45,034 bases of DNA from JAZQQB01 sp045628865 (GCA_045628865.1 JAZQQB010000075.1:1-45034); one strand, 5' to 3'. Counted from the first letter of the stretch, positions 1 to 8,469 are shown. The notes: a model not told the origin generated them from the sequence alone. Numbers and translations: made by a program.

Positions 1-69
1 GAGTGGCTCAGTTGGTGGAGCACGACCTTGCCAAGGTCGGGGCCGCGGGTTCGAGTCCCGTCTCGCGCT
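1..69 (+). tRNA. tRNA-Gly (anticodon GCC), 5' end cut by the window edge
   Basis: The anticodon arm is CGACC-TTGCCAA-GGTCG, giving anticodon GCC (Gly). The T arm GCGGG-TTCGAGT-CCCGT precedes an acceptor 3' strand CTCGCGC at 62-68 and a T discriminator at 69, as usual for bacterial tRNA-Gly. The 5' acceptor strand would read GCGCGAG; only its last three bases are inside the window, so about four bases are missing. No CCA is encoded. A perfect hairpin follows immediately. Confidence 0.95.
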
Positions 70-73
70 CTAG

Positions 74-120
74 TAAAGCAAAAGAGATATCCGATGAGGA
101 TATCTCTTTTGCTTTATTCG
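74..120 (+). terminator. Hairpin terminator after tRNA-Gly
   Basis: A perfect 19-bp stem (74-92 with 98-116) closes a 5-base loop (GATGA). The base of the stem is A/T-rich (TAAAGC/GCTTTA) and the T run lies inside the 3' arm. Position, five bases after the tRNA, fits a terminator or 3'-processing hairpin. There is no long free T tract after the stem, so termination is likely but not certain. Confidence 0.7.
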
Positions 121-233
121 AGTCCAATCCTGGACTCGAAGTTCGAGGTCTCATTAAGCTGGCGCTTAATTCGGTCGGCGCAAAGCAGATGTCCCCTGGA
201 CATCTTGCGCCGTCTCGCGCTCTAGTAGAAGGG

Positions 234-268
234 TAAAGGTGGGACAAAGTCCCACCTTTATTCTTGTT
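234..268 (+). terminator. Terminator-like hairpin in the second tRNA-derived unit
   Basis: A perfect 12-bp stem TAAAGGTGGGAC / GTCCCACCTTTA closes a 3-base AAA loop and is followed by T-rich sequence (TTCTTGTTT). It has the same place relative to the repeated tRNA 3' end as the hairpin at 74-116, so it looks like the terminator of a decayed second unit. Confidence 0.6.
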
Positions 269-432
269 TGAGCCCCGCCGGGACTCGAACGGCTTCGTAT
301 CTCGGCCAGTTGGTACTCACCTCGGTCGGTGCTAAGCAGGTGCCACTGACAACTAGCATCCCGTCTCGCGTGCTGGTAAAACAAAATGGATATGAATAGT
401 GTTTACGAAAAAAAGATAAAAAAAAATTGTTA

Positions 433-461
433 TTGCGATTATGGTTGGATTCGAATAAAAT
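433..461 (+). promoter_or_regulatory. Sigma-A-type promoter for the YhhN gene
   Basis: TTGCGA (433-438), a 17-bp spacer, then TAAAAT (456-461). It lies about 40 bp upstream of the ATG at 502, behind the tRNA-derived repeats. Confidence 0.5.
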
Positions 462-501
462 GGTAGGGGAAAAAGAATAGCAAGAAAAGGGGTGTTTGTG
501 T

Positions 502-1200
502 ATGAAAAATACGAAAAAATATTTAGGGATTTGTGTGAAAGGTTTGCTGTTTATTCTGATGGTTTTTATGATGGTGAAAGCCAACTATGAAAAGGATATA
601 TGGGCTAAGGGAATAGCAAGTATGTGCTTTGTGATTGTGGGTGTCATGGATTACATAGCCAATAAGAATAAAGATAATAAATACAGCATTGCAACATTAC
701 TTGCGTTGATATTAGGAATGATTGGGGATGTTTCCATTATGAAGAATTTCATGATGGGTGCATTGTTTTTTTTAGGAGGACATGTGATGTATTTTGTAGC
801 GTATCATTTCATTCTGCCTTTTGAGAAAAGACAATTATTAGATCTTGGAATATCATGGATTGCCACACAAGCAATATTACTTGCATTGTTTATGTTAAAT
901 TATAGAGGATTCAAAATGATGATGGTATGCTTTGTTTATGCAACCGTTATTTCATTGATGGTAGGAAAGGGTGTCTATAATTATCGAATGATAAAAGATA
1001 AATCAACATTGGTGATCTGTATCGCAAGTATTGCTTTTTTAATCTCAGACATTTTTGTTGCAACTTCTGCTTTTAAGATCATTCCTACAACCTGGATTCG
1101 AATGATCGGTTTGTGTATCTATTATCCAACTCAGTTTGTTTTGGCGCAGACTATCTTAAGAAAAAAGGAACAGCAAAAAGTTTCAAGAAATGTAGCTTAG
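502..1200 (+). CDS. YhhN/TMEM86-family membrane protein (lysoplasmalogenase-like)
   Basis: A polytopic membrane protein of 232 residues with about seven or eight hydrophobic segments. The family pattern is visible: a GD near the end of an early helix (LILGMIGD), then a GGH and Tyr pair (FFLGGHVMYF), then SD in a late helix (FLISDIFVA), then a YYPTQF segment near the C-terminus. Characterised YhhN/TMEM86 members hydrolyse the vinyl-ether bond of lysoplasmalogens, and plasmalogens are common in anaerobic clostridia, so that role is plausible; the substrate is inferred. I chose ATG 502 rather than the upstream in-frame TTG 496, because AAAAGGGGTG at 486-494 is a suitable ribosome-binding site for it. 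The gene is apparently monocistronic, with its own promoter and a hairpin after the stop. Confidence 0.8.
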   Translation: MKNTKKYLGICVKGLLFILMVFMMVKANYEKDIWAKGIASMCFVIVGVMDYIANKNKDNKYSIATLLALILGMIGDVSIMKNFMMGALFFLGGHVMYFVAYHFILPFEKRQLLDLGISWIATQAILLALFMLNYRGFKMMMVCFVYATVISLMVGKGVYNYRMIKDKSTLVICIASIAFLISDIFVATSAFKIIPTTWIRMIGLCIYYPTQFVLAQTILRKKEQQKVSRNVA

Positions 1201-1202
1201 AG

Positions 1203-1236
1203 TGTAAAATAGGATATTTTACATACTACTTTTTTT
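1203..1236 (+). terminator. Intrinsic terminator after the YhhN gene
   Basis: Inverted repeat TGTAAAATA (1203-1211) / TATTTTACA (1215-1223) with a 3-base loop, then ACTACTTTTTTT. It is an A/T-rich stem followed by a T run just behind the stop codon at 1200. Confidence 0.7.
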
Positions 1237-1255
1237 CCAAGAAGTGTAAATAAAA

Positions 1256-1262
1256 TGTCGAA
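1256..1262 (+). promoter_or_regulatory. Spo0A-box-like heptamer TGTCGAA
   Basis: AATGTCGAAAAA contains the heptamer TGTCGAA, which equals the core of the 0A box bound by Spo0A in Bacillus and clostridia. It sits 16 bp upstream of the -35 of the promoter of the four-gene DUF5717 operon, a position where Spo0A can activate. One heptamer can occur by chance; binding is inferred. Confidence 0.4.
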
Positions 1263-1278
1263 AAAGCGTTATAGTTTA

Positions 1279-1308
1279 TTGCACTGAGACTGTAATAAAT
1301 GCTATAAT
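1279..1308 (+). promoter_or_regulatory. Sigma-A-type promoter of the DUF5717 operon
   Basis: TTGCAC (1279-1284), an 18-bp spacer, and a consensus TATAAT (1303-1308). A transcript from here would have a leader of roughly 105 bases before the ATG at 1422. No riboswitch-like fold was recognised in that leader. Confidence 0.65.
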
Positions 1309-1421
1309 CATTTTGTATGTTTATCAAAAAAATCGGCTGCTTATGAAGGGATATAAATGAAGAAAAGTGGGCCATAATTTATTTTGATTTAGCTTTACAT
1401 ACGTGAAAGGTTGTTACTGAT

Positions 1422-4400
1422 ATGAGGGAAATAATCAATCGATTGTTGGAAGAAAAGTTTGACCATGATCAGGGGGTTTTGTCTTTTTCTACTGAAAAAG
1501 AAGAACTAAATCTTGTGAAGGGTGAAGTTCGTGAAGGTTCTTTTACGATGACAATCACCGGAAGCAAGCGCCCATCAGAGGGGTATATCTCTGCAACCGG
1601 GGATGGAATGTCAGTTTTAAATAGAGAATTTCAGGGAAATGAAATAACAGTCGGTTATCGATTTGACAGCAAGGGTATGGAAGAAGGAGATGTTATTCAG
1701 GGTGAGTTTGTTGTGGTAAGCAATAAGGGCGAGTATTATCTGCCGTACGTTGTGATCATTGAACACAAGGTTTTGTTATCATCCTTAGGACCAATTAAGA
1801 ATATGTTCCATTTTACCAATCTTGCCAAGACAAACTGGGAGGAAGCGGTTAGCTTATTCTATTCACCAGATTTTATTAAGATCTTTGGCGAAGGGGAAAA
1901 GGATTATCTGGCATATTATACATTGCTTTCTGCAATACCAATGAGAGAGCAGAATGTAGAAGAATTTTTGAATGTGATCCACAAAAAGCAGAAGGTGGAA
2001 TACTTTTTTAAGGAGGATCAGTTCAGAGTAGATGCACCGGTTGGATTTAAAGAGTGTGAGATTGAAATTGATAAGAGTGGATGGGGATTCGTATCTTTAG
2101 AAGTATCCAGTGATCAGGATTTTATTTTCCTTGAAAAAAGCAGGATTGAGTTAAGTGATTTTGAGGGAGATGTCTGCAACTATAAATTGTTTGTAGAAAG
2201 CTCTAAATTACATTCAGGTAACAATGTTGCATGTGTGAAATTTACATCCTTGTATGATACATACGAAGTGACAATTCGAGCAGTGGTTCCACCAAAGGAT
2301 AAATTAAAGATTAATCATGTACGTGATGAGAAACGAATGATGACCCAGATTTTAACCTACTATCTGGCATTTCGTTTGAGAAAGATTGGAAAAGAAACAT
2401 GGCTTTCGGAGTCCATGCAGCTTGTAGATAAACTCAATGCGATTGATGAGAGGAATGTGATGAGCAGATTGTTTCAGGCACATCTTTTAATTGCAGAGGA
2501 ACGTTTCAATGAAGCTAGATGGATCTTGGATCATGTTGAGAATATATTAAGTAAGACTAACTTGGATGAGGATATCTGGTGTTATTATCTGTATCTGACT
2601 ACTCTTTATAATCGTGACGAGGAGTATGTGGATGAGATAACAGCTGAAATAGAAAGTGTTTTTGCAAAGCATCCATCCAATTGGCATATTGCCTGGACGT
2701 TACTTTTTTTAAGACTGGATTTGCAGGAAAGCAGTACAAAAAAGTGGCTGTTTTTGGAGGAACAGTATGAACTTGGCTGTTTTAGTCCTGTTTGGTATGT
2801 AGAGGCTTTACAGCTTTTGATTGGAACACCAACGCTTTTGATGAAGTTGGGTGGGTTTGAACAGCAGGTACTTTGGTTTGCTGTGAAAAATGATGTAATG
2901 ACAAAGGAAATCATGGCACAGTTAAACTTAATGATTGCTAAGAATAAGATCTATTCTGAGAGGATTCTTGATGTTTTATATAAGGGCTATGAGAAATATC
3001 AGGATCGTGATACTTTAACCTCGATCTGTATGACTTTAACAAAGAATAATAAGACAAGCTATGACTGCTTGAAATGGTATCGACTTGGTGTGGAGAGTGA
3101 ACTTCGAATCACCAGACTATATGAATATTTCATGTTTTCTGTTGATTTAAATAAGACAGAACAGTTGCCCAAAATGCTTTTGATGTATTTTGCATATCAT
3201 TCAGATCTTGATTATGAAAGAAATGCTTATTTATATGCGTATGTAGTTCGCTTTAAGGATAAGATGCCTGAAATGTATGAGGCATATCGAGGCGCCATTG
3301 ATAGATTTATGATCGATCAGATCCATAAGGGCCACATTAACAGGGATTTGGCATATCTGTATTATCAGGAATTGACACCAGCGATGCTAAACGAGGAAAC
3401 AGCTCTTGAAATGATTCCAATCCTGTTTACAAACCTTGTAGAGGTGAATAGGGATGATATTCGTAAGGTGATCCTGATCAATGAAAGAACCTCAGGGGAA
3501 TATCCGTTTTATGTGGATGAAAGGCAGGCGTATGTGCCAATTTATAGCAAGGAATATGTTCTTGCATTAGAAGACAGTAAAGGAAATCGATATATTGAGG
3601 GTATTCCATATGTATTAGAAAAGCTGATCATCCCAGGGAAAATGGTAAAAATGATCGACAACTTTGAACCGGTTCATTTTGGCTTCGATCTTTTTCATTG
3701 TGAAAATAACAAGAATCAGGGTGTGTTGGATTCTGGTAATATTGAACGATTTGAACGATTATCTGAGTCGGACAGAATCACAACGGATTATCGTCAGGAA
3801 ATTCGAAGAAGTCTCATGAGATATTTCTTTGAAAATGATATGGTCCATGAACTGGATGTTTACCTGGATGGTTTAAATGCCGAACAGATGCTTCCAATTG
3901 AGCGCTCTGAAGCAATTCAGTATATGATACTACGCGGTATGTATGAGAAATCATACCAGTGGATCAGCCGTTATGGAACAAATGGTGTAGACCCTAAGAT
4001 TTTAGTTCGTCTTTGTAGTCGTATGATCAGCCGAGGTGAGATGGAGGAAGATGAACTGATGACAGAACTAACCTATTATGTTTTCCAAAAAGGGAAATAT
4101 GATGAGTTTGTTTTGCGTTATCTGGTTCGATTCTATACCGGATTAACAAGACAGTTAAGAAATATTTGGAAGGCTGCGGAAAGTTTTGATATTGATACAC
4201 AGATCATTGTTGAACGTATGCTTTTGCAGATGATGTATACAGGCTCTTTTGTTGGAGAAAAAATGGAAATATTCCGTTCCTACGTAAGAAATGGAGGAAG
4301 TGAGGATGTGGAGGAAGCATTCCTTTCCTTCTGTGCGTTTGATTACTTTGTAAAAGAGCGTTTGGAGGATGATTTTGTATTTGAAGAGTTGCTTCGCCAT

Positions 4401-4985
4401 TATCACAGAGGAAATAACTTAAATGTAGTATGTCGTCTTGCAATTCTTAAGTTTTATAGTGAACATCCTGGCAAGAGGAGTAGCTCAGAAAATGCTGATC
4501 TAAAGGAAATAATGGAGGGAATGATCAAGTTAAATATGTATTTCCCATTTTTCCAGCGTTATGCCTCTTTGGTACCAGAAATCAAATATATGGCTGATAA
4601 AACAACCATTGAATATCGTACCAATCCGGATAGTAAAGTGTACATTCATTATATGCTCGAGAATGATCAGGATAATGCAGCTGAATTTAGAAAAGAAGAA
4701 ATGGTCAATATGTATGGCGGTATTTTTGAAAAAAGCTTTTCTATTTTCTATGGAGAATCTTTGCAATACTACATTACAGAGGTCTCAGAACGTAAAGAAC
4801 AGCTGACACAAAGCGATTCTATTTCAAAGAGTGATATTGCAGGGGAAGATAACGAAGGCGTATTCAACCTGCTTAATGATATTGTTATCGCTCATAGTAT
4901 GCAGGATTATGATACAGCCGATCAGCTTTTGAAGGAATATTATTTATCGGAATACTGCATGAAGGATTTGTTTAAACTGTTGTAA
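1422..4985 (+). CDS. DUF5717-family giant protein (uncharacterised)
   Basis: An 1187-residue protein without signal peptide or membrane segment, recognised as the Lachnospiraceae family DUF5717. The first roughly 115 residues look like a beta-sandwich and end in a run resembling ...VSNKGEYYLPYVV. A second beta-rich part covers about 205-295. The rest (about 300-1187) is strongly alpha-helical, acidic and rich in aromatic residues, with a repeating helix-pair (TPR/solenoid-like) texture. No catalytic motif is visible. It is the first gene of a four-gene operon; the next gene starts 32 bp downstream and encodes a DUF5716 protein. The arrangement suggests a large scaffold for the actin/Hsp70-like neighbour; that is inference. 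The start ATG 1422 has GAAAGG upstream at 1405-1410. Confidence 0.8.
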   Translation: MREIINRLLEEKFDHDQGVLSFSTEKEELNLVKGEVREGSFTMTITGSKRPSEGYISATGDGMSVLNREFQGNEITVGYRFDSKGMEEGDVIQGEFVVVSNKGEYYLPYVVIIEHKVLLSSLGPIKNMFHFTNLAKTNWEEAVSLFYSPDFIKIFGEGEKDYLAYYTLLSAIPMREQNVEEFLNVIHKKQKVEYFFKEDQFRVDAPVGFKECEIEIDKSGWGFVSLEVSSDQDFIFLEKSRIELSDFEGDVCNYKLFVESSKLHSGNNVACVKFTSLYDTYEVTIRAVVPPKDKLKINHVRDEKRMMTQILTYYLAFRLRKIGKETWLSESMQLVDKLNAIDERNVMSRLFQAHLLIAEERFNEARWILDHVENILSKTNLDEDIWCYYLYLTTLYNRDEEYVDEITAEIESVFAKHPSNWHIAWTLLFLRLDLQESSTKKWLFLEEQYELGCFSPVWYVEALQLLIGTPTLLMKLGGFEQQVLWFAVKNDVMTKEIMAQLNLMIAKNKIYSERILDVLYKGYEKYQDRDTLTSICMTLTKNNKTSYDCLKWYRLGVESELRITRLYEYFMFSVDLNKTEQLPKMLLMYFAYHSDLDYERNAYLYAYVVRFKDKMPEMYEAYRGAIDRFMIDQIHKGHINRDLAYLYYQELTPAMLNEETALEMIPILFTNLVEVNRDDIRKVILINERTSGEYPFYVDERQAYVPIYSKEYVLALEDSKGNRYIEGIPYVLEKLIIPGKMVKMIDNFEPVHFGFDLFHCENNKNQGVLDSGNIERFERLSESDRITTDYRQEIRRSLMRYFFENDMVHELDVYLDGLNAEQMLPIERSEAIQYMILRGMYEKSYQWISRYGTNGVDPKILVRLCSRMISRGEMEEDELMTELTYYVFQKGKYDEFVLRYLVRFYTGLTRQLRNIWKAAESFDIDTQIIVERMLLQMMYTGSFVGEKMEIFRSYVRNGGSEDVEEAFLSFCAFDYFVKERLEDDFVFEELLRHYHRGNNLNVVCRLAILKFYSEHPGKRSSSENADLKEIMEGMIKLNMYFPFFQRYASLVPEIKYMADKTTIEYRTNPDSKVYIHYMLENDQDNAAEFRKEEMVNMYGGIFEKSFSIFYGESLQYYITEVSERKEQLTQSDSISKSDIAGEDNEGVFNLLNDIVIAHSMQDYDTADQLLKEYYLSEYCMKDLFKLL

Positions 4986-5017
4986 GAAATGGAACAGGGG
5001 AATGGGAGTTTTGCATT

Positions 5018-6337
5018 ATGTTATTGGAAAAAACAAGTCTGTTTGAGAAAAAAAATAGAGAACGACTGGTATTAGGATATGATCTAAATGATTATGCGGC
5101 GCAGATCAGTTTTTGTACTTTAGAAGGGGAAGAACCGGAAACAGTATCAGTGATCCCTTCTAGTGAGATCTATAATATACCCGTTGTATTATATAAAAGA
5201 CCCGATGTGAACCAGTGGTTTTACGGAAGAGATGCCATTAGAAATGCCAGGGAGGAAGAGGGAGGAACCTTAGTTCATAATCTTTTGACCTTGGCAAAGG
5301 AAGGAAATCCGGTGATTGTGGAGGATCGAGAGTTTGATCCTATTGCGTTGCTTGCACTTTATATGAAAAGAAGCTTGTCATTGTTTCAAAATATTGCTCC
5401 ACTTGAGCATATTGAAGCAATTATGATCACGGTAGATGATCTTGATCATCGTATGGTTGAGGTTTTGACACAGATTGTGGAGACTTTGAAATTAAAGCAG
5501 ATTAAGATTTTATTTCAGAGTCATATGGAAAGTTTTTATTACTATACCATCCATCAGCCAAAAGAATTGTGGAAAACACAGGTCATTGCATGCGATTACT
5601 GTGGACAATATTTAAAAACTTATCGTTTTGAATGTAATACAAGAACAACACCGATAGTTGCATTCATTGATAAACAGGAATTTCCAACTATGAGTGGTGG
5701 AAAATTGGATAAGGATGATCTGTTATATGCAGAGGAAGCCAATAAAAGAGATACAGAATTTTCAACCATCATGATTGAAATGCTGACAGGACGATATGTT
5801 TCTTCTATTTTTTTGTTAGGAGAGGGCTTTGATTCAGACTGGTGCAGTGAATCTCTTCGATTTTTGTGTAAAAACAATAGAAGAGTTTTTCGTGGTAACA
5901 ATCTGTTTAGCAAAGGAGCTTGTTTTGCTGCCAGGGAGAAAATATCCGCAAGTGAGCAGGGAAGAAATTATGTATTTCTTGGAAATGATAAATTGAAATC
6001 CAACATTGGTATGAAGGTGCTAAGAAGAGGTAAGGAGTCCTATGTAGCTCTTTTGGATGCAGGCGTAAACTGGTTTGATGCAAAGGGAAGCTGTGAATTT
6101 ATCCTGGAATCCGGAAATTCTTTTCAACTTTTGATCACACCATTAAATGGAAAAAATCCAACGGAGGTTGAAATTCCATTAAGTGATTTGCCGACCAGAC
6201 CGAATAAAACAACAAGACTTCATTTGGATATGAAGCTGTTGGATGAGAATACAGCCTATGTGTCAGTACAGGATTTAGGATTTGGAGAGTTGTTTCCATC
6301 CTCTGGACTTGTTTGGAACGAGAAATTTGAAGTGTAG
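5018..6337 (+). CDS. DUF5716-family protein with an actin/Hsp70-like ATPase fold
   Basis: A 439-residue soluble protein. I recognise the DUF5716 family, regularly next to DUF5717. By eye it shows the layout of the actin/Hsp70 ATPase superfamily. A first-strand phosphate-like motif (LGYDLNDYAAQIS) is near residue 20. A second strand with acidic residue and Gly (VIACDYCGQY) is near 190. An adenosine-like segment (FLLGEGFDSD, later RGNNLFSKGACFAA) at about 265-305 resembles the Hsp70 run ending in a conserved Gly-Ala-Ala. The classical DxG of the first motif is altered, so nucleotide hydrolysis is uncertain and it could be a pseudo-ATPase. The C-terminal 110 residues look like a beta-domain. It is transcribed with the DUF5717, TPR-like and coiled-coil genes. 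Confidence 0.7.
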   Translation: MLLEKTSLFEKKNRERLVLGYDLNDYAAQISFCTLEGEEPETVSVIPSSEIYNIPVVLYKRPDVNQWFYGRDAIRNAREEEGGTLVHNLLTLAKEGNPVIVEDREFDPIALLALYMKRSLSLFQNIAPLEHIEAIMITVDDLDHRMVEVLTQIVETLKLKQIKILFQSHMESFYYYTIHQPKELWKTQVIACDYCGQYLKTYRFECNTRTTPIVAFIDKQEFPTMSGGKLDKDDLLYAEEANKRDTEFSTIMIEMLTGRYVSSIFLLGEGFDSDWCSESLRFLCKNNRRVFRGNNLFSKGACFAAREKISASEQGRNYVFLGNDKLKSNIGMKVLRRGKESYVALLDAGVNWFDAKGSCEFILESGNSFQLLITPLNGKNPTEVEIPLSDLPTRPNKTTRLHLDMKLLDENTAYVSVQDLGFGELFPSSGLVWNEKFEV

Positions 6338-6366
6338 CGGCTAGGAAGGAAAGGAGGAAGCACAAG

Positions 6367-7197
6367 GTGGGAAAAACAATGTTGTGCGTTGGCGACTATG
6401 CGGAGGCGCCATATTATGTGGAAACCATAGGGCTTCACATATATTCCATGGAAGAATTATGCTATTATCTGACAGAAAATGCTTTTTTATTGGATAGAGA
6501 GATCGTGAACAGAGAACTTGTGGACTGGATCGATGAACAGTGCGGATTAAAGGAATTGGGAAGAACACTGTATGGTTATGTGAATACCCAGGCATCTGTT
6601 TCTGTATTTGTAGGTACGATCTTAGAATATGTGGGATATGTAACAAAGCAGGAAATTGAAAAGATTCAGAATTATTTGAAGATCAATGCAAGCCTTTCCT
6701 CTATCGAGAAAGAAAAGGCTCACGCTGACTATATGGTTACAAATAAGCGATATGCTGGAGCCCAGAAGGAATATCATAGATTAAGAGGCATGATCGATGA
6801 AAAGGAATCAGAACTGTATGCTAAGATCTGTCATAATGAAGGTGTTGCGTATGCTGGAATGATGCTATATACAGAGGCAGCAAAGTGCTTTCAGGAAAGC
6901 TATCATATTACAGGCGCAAAGGAAAGTATAGAGGCATATTTGTGTGCCATGAGAATGCAGATGGAAGAACAGGAATATATTACATTTGTTGCAGATTTAG
7001 AAGAAGCTACCGAAGTAGCGCTTTCAGTAGAAACCAAGGTAAAGGCAAGTCAGACACAGTTTCAGGCATCTGCTGAAAATGTACATCTGTCAAAGATCAT
7101 ATCACTTCGTGCAAGTGGAAATATGGATGCTTATGAATCTAATATGTATCATGAAATCAATAAATGTAAAGATAGATATAGGATGCAAATGAACTAG
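6367..7197 (+). CDS. TPR-like helical protein of the DUF5717/5716 operon
   Basis: A 276-residue soluble protein. The N-terminal half (to about 110) is a helical region that I cannot name. Residues about 115-215 have TPR-like helix pairs with alternating small and aromatic residues (around RYAGAQKEYHRL and LYTEAAKCFQESY). No catalytic motif is visible. The start is GTG 6367, supported by a strong AAAGGAGGAA site at 6349-6358; no ATG nearby fits. It starts 30 bp behind the DUF5716 gene and is followed 45 bp later by the coiled-coil membrane protein, so it is probably an adaptor in the same complex (inference). Confidence 0.7.
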   Translation: MGKTMLCVGDYAEAPYYVETIGLHIYSMEELCYYLTENAFLLDREIVNRELVDWIDEQCGLKELGRTLYGYVNTQASVSVFVGTILEYVGYVTKQEIEKIQNYLKINASLSSIEKEKAHADYMVTNKRYAGAQKEYHRLRGMIDEKESELYAKICHNEGVAYAGMMLYTEAAKCFQESYHITGAKESIEAYLCAMRMQMEEQEYITFVADLEEATEVALSVETKVKASQTQFQASAENVHLSKIISLRASGNMDAYESNMYHEINKCKDRYRMQMN

Positions 7198-7242
7198 TAA
7201 CTTAGGATTAAGAGAAATTGGGGAAATGTGGGGGCGCATTTT

Positions 7243-8430
7243 ATGGGTATTTTTTCCAGGTTATTTCGTAGAAGACAAGAATCAATTTTAGACGAATTGG
7301 ATGAGGCATTTGAAACAGAGATTCCAGAAATCAAACATTCCTATTTTCAGATGGAGAATCGGGAACAAAGACATAAATTTATTCAGGAATGCTTAGAACA
7401 AATGGCGGACGCATCCAAACAGGTAGAGTTGCTTACTGCAGAATATGAAGATGTTACATCCTATCTGGCTGATATGGAAATCATAGAGGATCTTCCTAAA
7501 AAAGAGGAAGAGGAAATGAGAAGCTGTGTAAACAGAATCATAATCTGCAAAGAGGAAGAGCAGAAATTCAGAAGTGATCCAAACAGAATGCGTGAAGAAG
7601 AGTTTAAGGAACTGGAATTCCTCTCAAAGGATTGCCTAGAGGCTATTCAGAAATTAAAAGAAGCGGAAGATTATCAGGAAAAGGTGCATCATGATCTAAG
7701 AAAGATCGAGAATGAGAAAAGTGCCTATCAGTTTCGGAAAACAGAACTGAACAATGCACAGAATAATATTCGAGGAATTGCATTGATTGTGATCGTTGCT
7801 ATGCTTGTCAGTGTAATTATGCTTTGTATTCTACAGTTTGTATTACATTTAGATACGATGATTGGCTATCTGATTATAGCGATTGCTGGAGCAGTTGTTT
7901 TGATCCTGGTATATATCAAACATGAAGAGAATATCTCAGAACTTGAAAAGATCAATAAAACCAAGAATAAACTGATTCGATTACAAAATCGTGTCAAGAT
8001 CCGCTATGTAAATAATACAAATCTGCTGGATTATATGTATGCAAAGTATCAGGTTTCAAGTGCAAAAGAACTGAAGGCGAAGTATAATCGGTTTTTAAAA
8101 GAGGCTGAGGAAAGACGCAAACAGGCAGGGAACAGTGCTCAGTTAGATGAAAGTGAGCAGGAGCTTCATAAGATTTTGAGAAAAGCAAAACTAAAGGATT
8201 CAGATAGATGGATCAAACAGTATGATTCTCTAGTAAATATGCAGCTTTTTAAAGAAATCAGACATAGTCTGATCATTCGTCGGACAAAACTTCGAAATCA
8301 ATTGGAATATAATCAAAAATTATCAATGGATGCACAAAGTGAAATCCAGAATGCAGTTGGTGAATATCCACAATACGCGGAAGAGATTTTAAAAGAAGTC
8401 AATCGATTTGAACAGAAAATCAGATTTTAA
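7243..8430 (+). CDS. Coiled-coil protein with a central transmembrane hairpin
   Basis: A 395-residue protein with a central pair of hydrophobic segments at about residues 175-225 (IALIVIVAMLVSVIMLCIL and MIGYLIIAIAGAVVLILVY). These are flanked on both sides by long charged heptad-rich stretches (about 45-170 and 230-390), so both coiled-coil arms should lie on the same face of the membrane, probably cytoplasmic. There is no signal peptide and no recognised enzyme domain. It is the last gene of the operon and the obvious membrane anchor for the soluble DUF5716/DUF5717/TPR-like proteins; complex formation is inferred. I chose ATG 7243 (preceded by GGGGGC) over the in-frame GTG 7228; either is possible. 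Confidence 0.65.
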   Translation: MGIFSRLFRRRQESILDELDEAFETEIPEIKHSYFQMENREQRHKFIQECLEQMADASKQVELLTAEYEDVTSYLADMEIIEDLPKKEEEEMRSCVNRIIICKEEEQKFRSDPNRMREEEFKELEFLSKDCLEAIQKLKEAEDYQEKVHHDLRKIENEKSAYQFRKTELNNAQNNIRGIALIVIVAMLVSVIMLCILQFVLHLDTMIGYLIIAIAGAVVLILVYIKHEENISELEKINKTKNKLIRLQNRVKIRYVNNTNLLDYMYAKYQVSSAKELKAKYNRFLKEAEERRKQAGNSAQLDESEQELHKILRKAKLKDSDRWIKQYDSLVNMQLFKEIRHSLIIRRTKLRNQLEYNQKLSMDAQSEIQNAVGEYPQYAEEILKEVNRFEQKIRF

Positions 8431-8440
8431 CTTGAAATGA

Positions 8441-8469
8441 TTGATTTTAAAGGGTTTGTGGAATATAAT
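8441..8469 (+). promoter_or_regulatory. Sigma-A-type promoter for purF
   Basis: TTGATT (8441-8446), 17-bp spacer, TATAAT (8464-8469). The predicted leader is about 40 bases, too short for a purine riboswitch, and no PurR-type repeat was recognised. Confidence 0.6.

Larger units (their letters stand above)
59..378 (+). repeat. Degenerate tandem array of tRNA-Gly 3'-end-like units with hairpins
   Basis: The 17-mer CGTCTCGCGCTCTAGTA, made of the tRNA-Gly 3' end plus flank, occurs at 59-75 and again exactly at 211-227. A diverged copy (CGTCTCGCG, then TGCTGGTA) lies at 362-378. The spacing is 152 and 151 bp. The first two copies are each followed by a perfect hairpin (74-116 and 234-260). The stretches before copies 2 and 3 (about 117-210 and 270-361) share blocks such as GGACTCGAA and CGGTCGG, and parts resemble tRNA D and T arms. 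The second unit is strongly self-complementary: 117-125 with 132-140, 154-159 with 164-169, and 177-182/187-194 with 198-205/206-211. No functional tRNA fold is evident in units 2 or 3. This accounts for the gene-free stretch 70-501. Confidence 0.65.

Noticed and set aside
3..258. Open frames across the tRNA-Gly repeats on both strands
   Set aside because: They cross the tRNA gene and several perfect hairpins and have no ribosome site; the sequence is explained by the tRNA-derived repeats.
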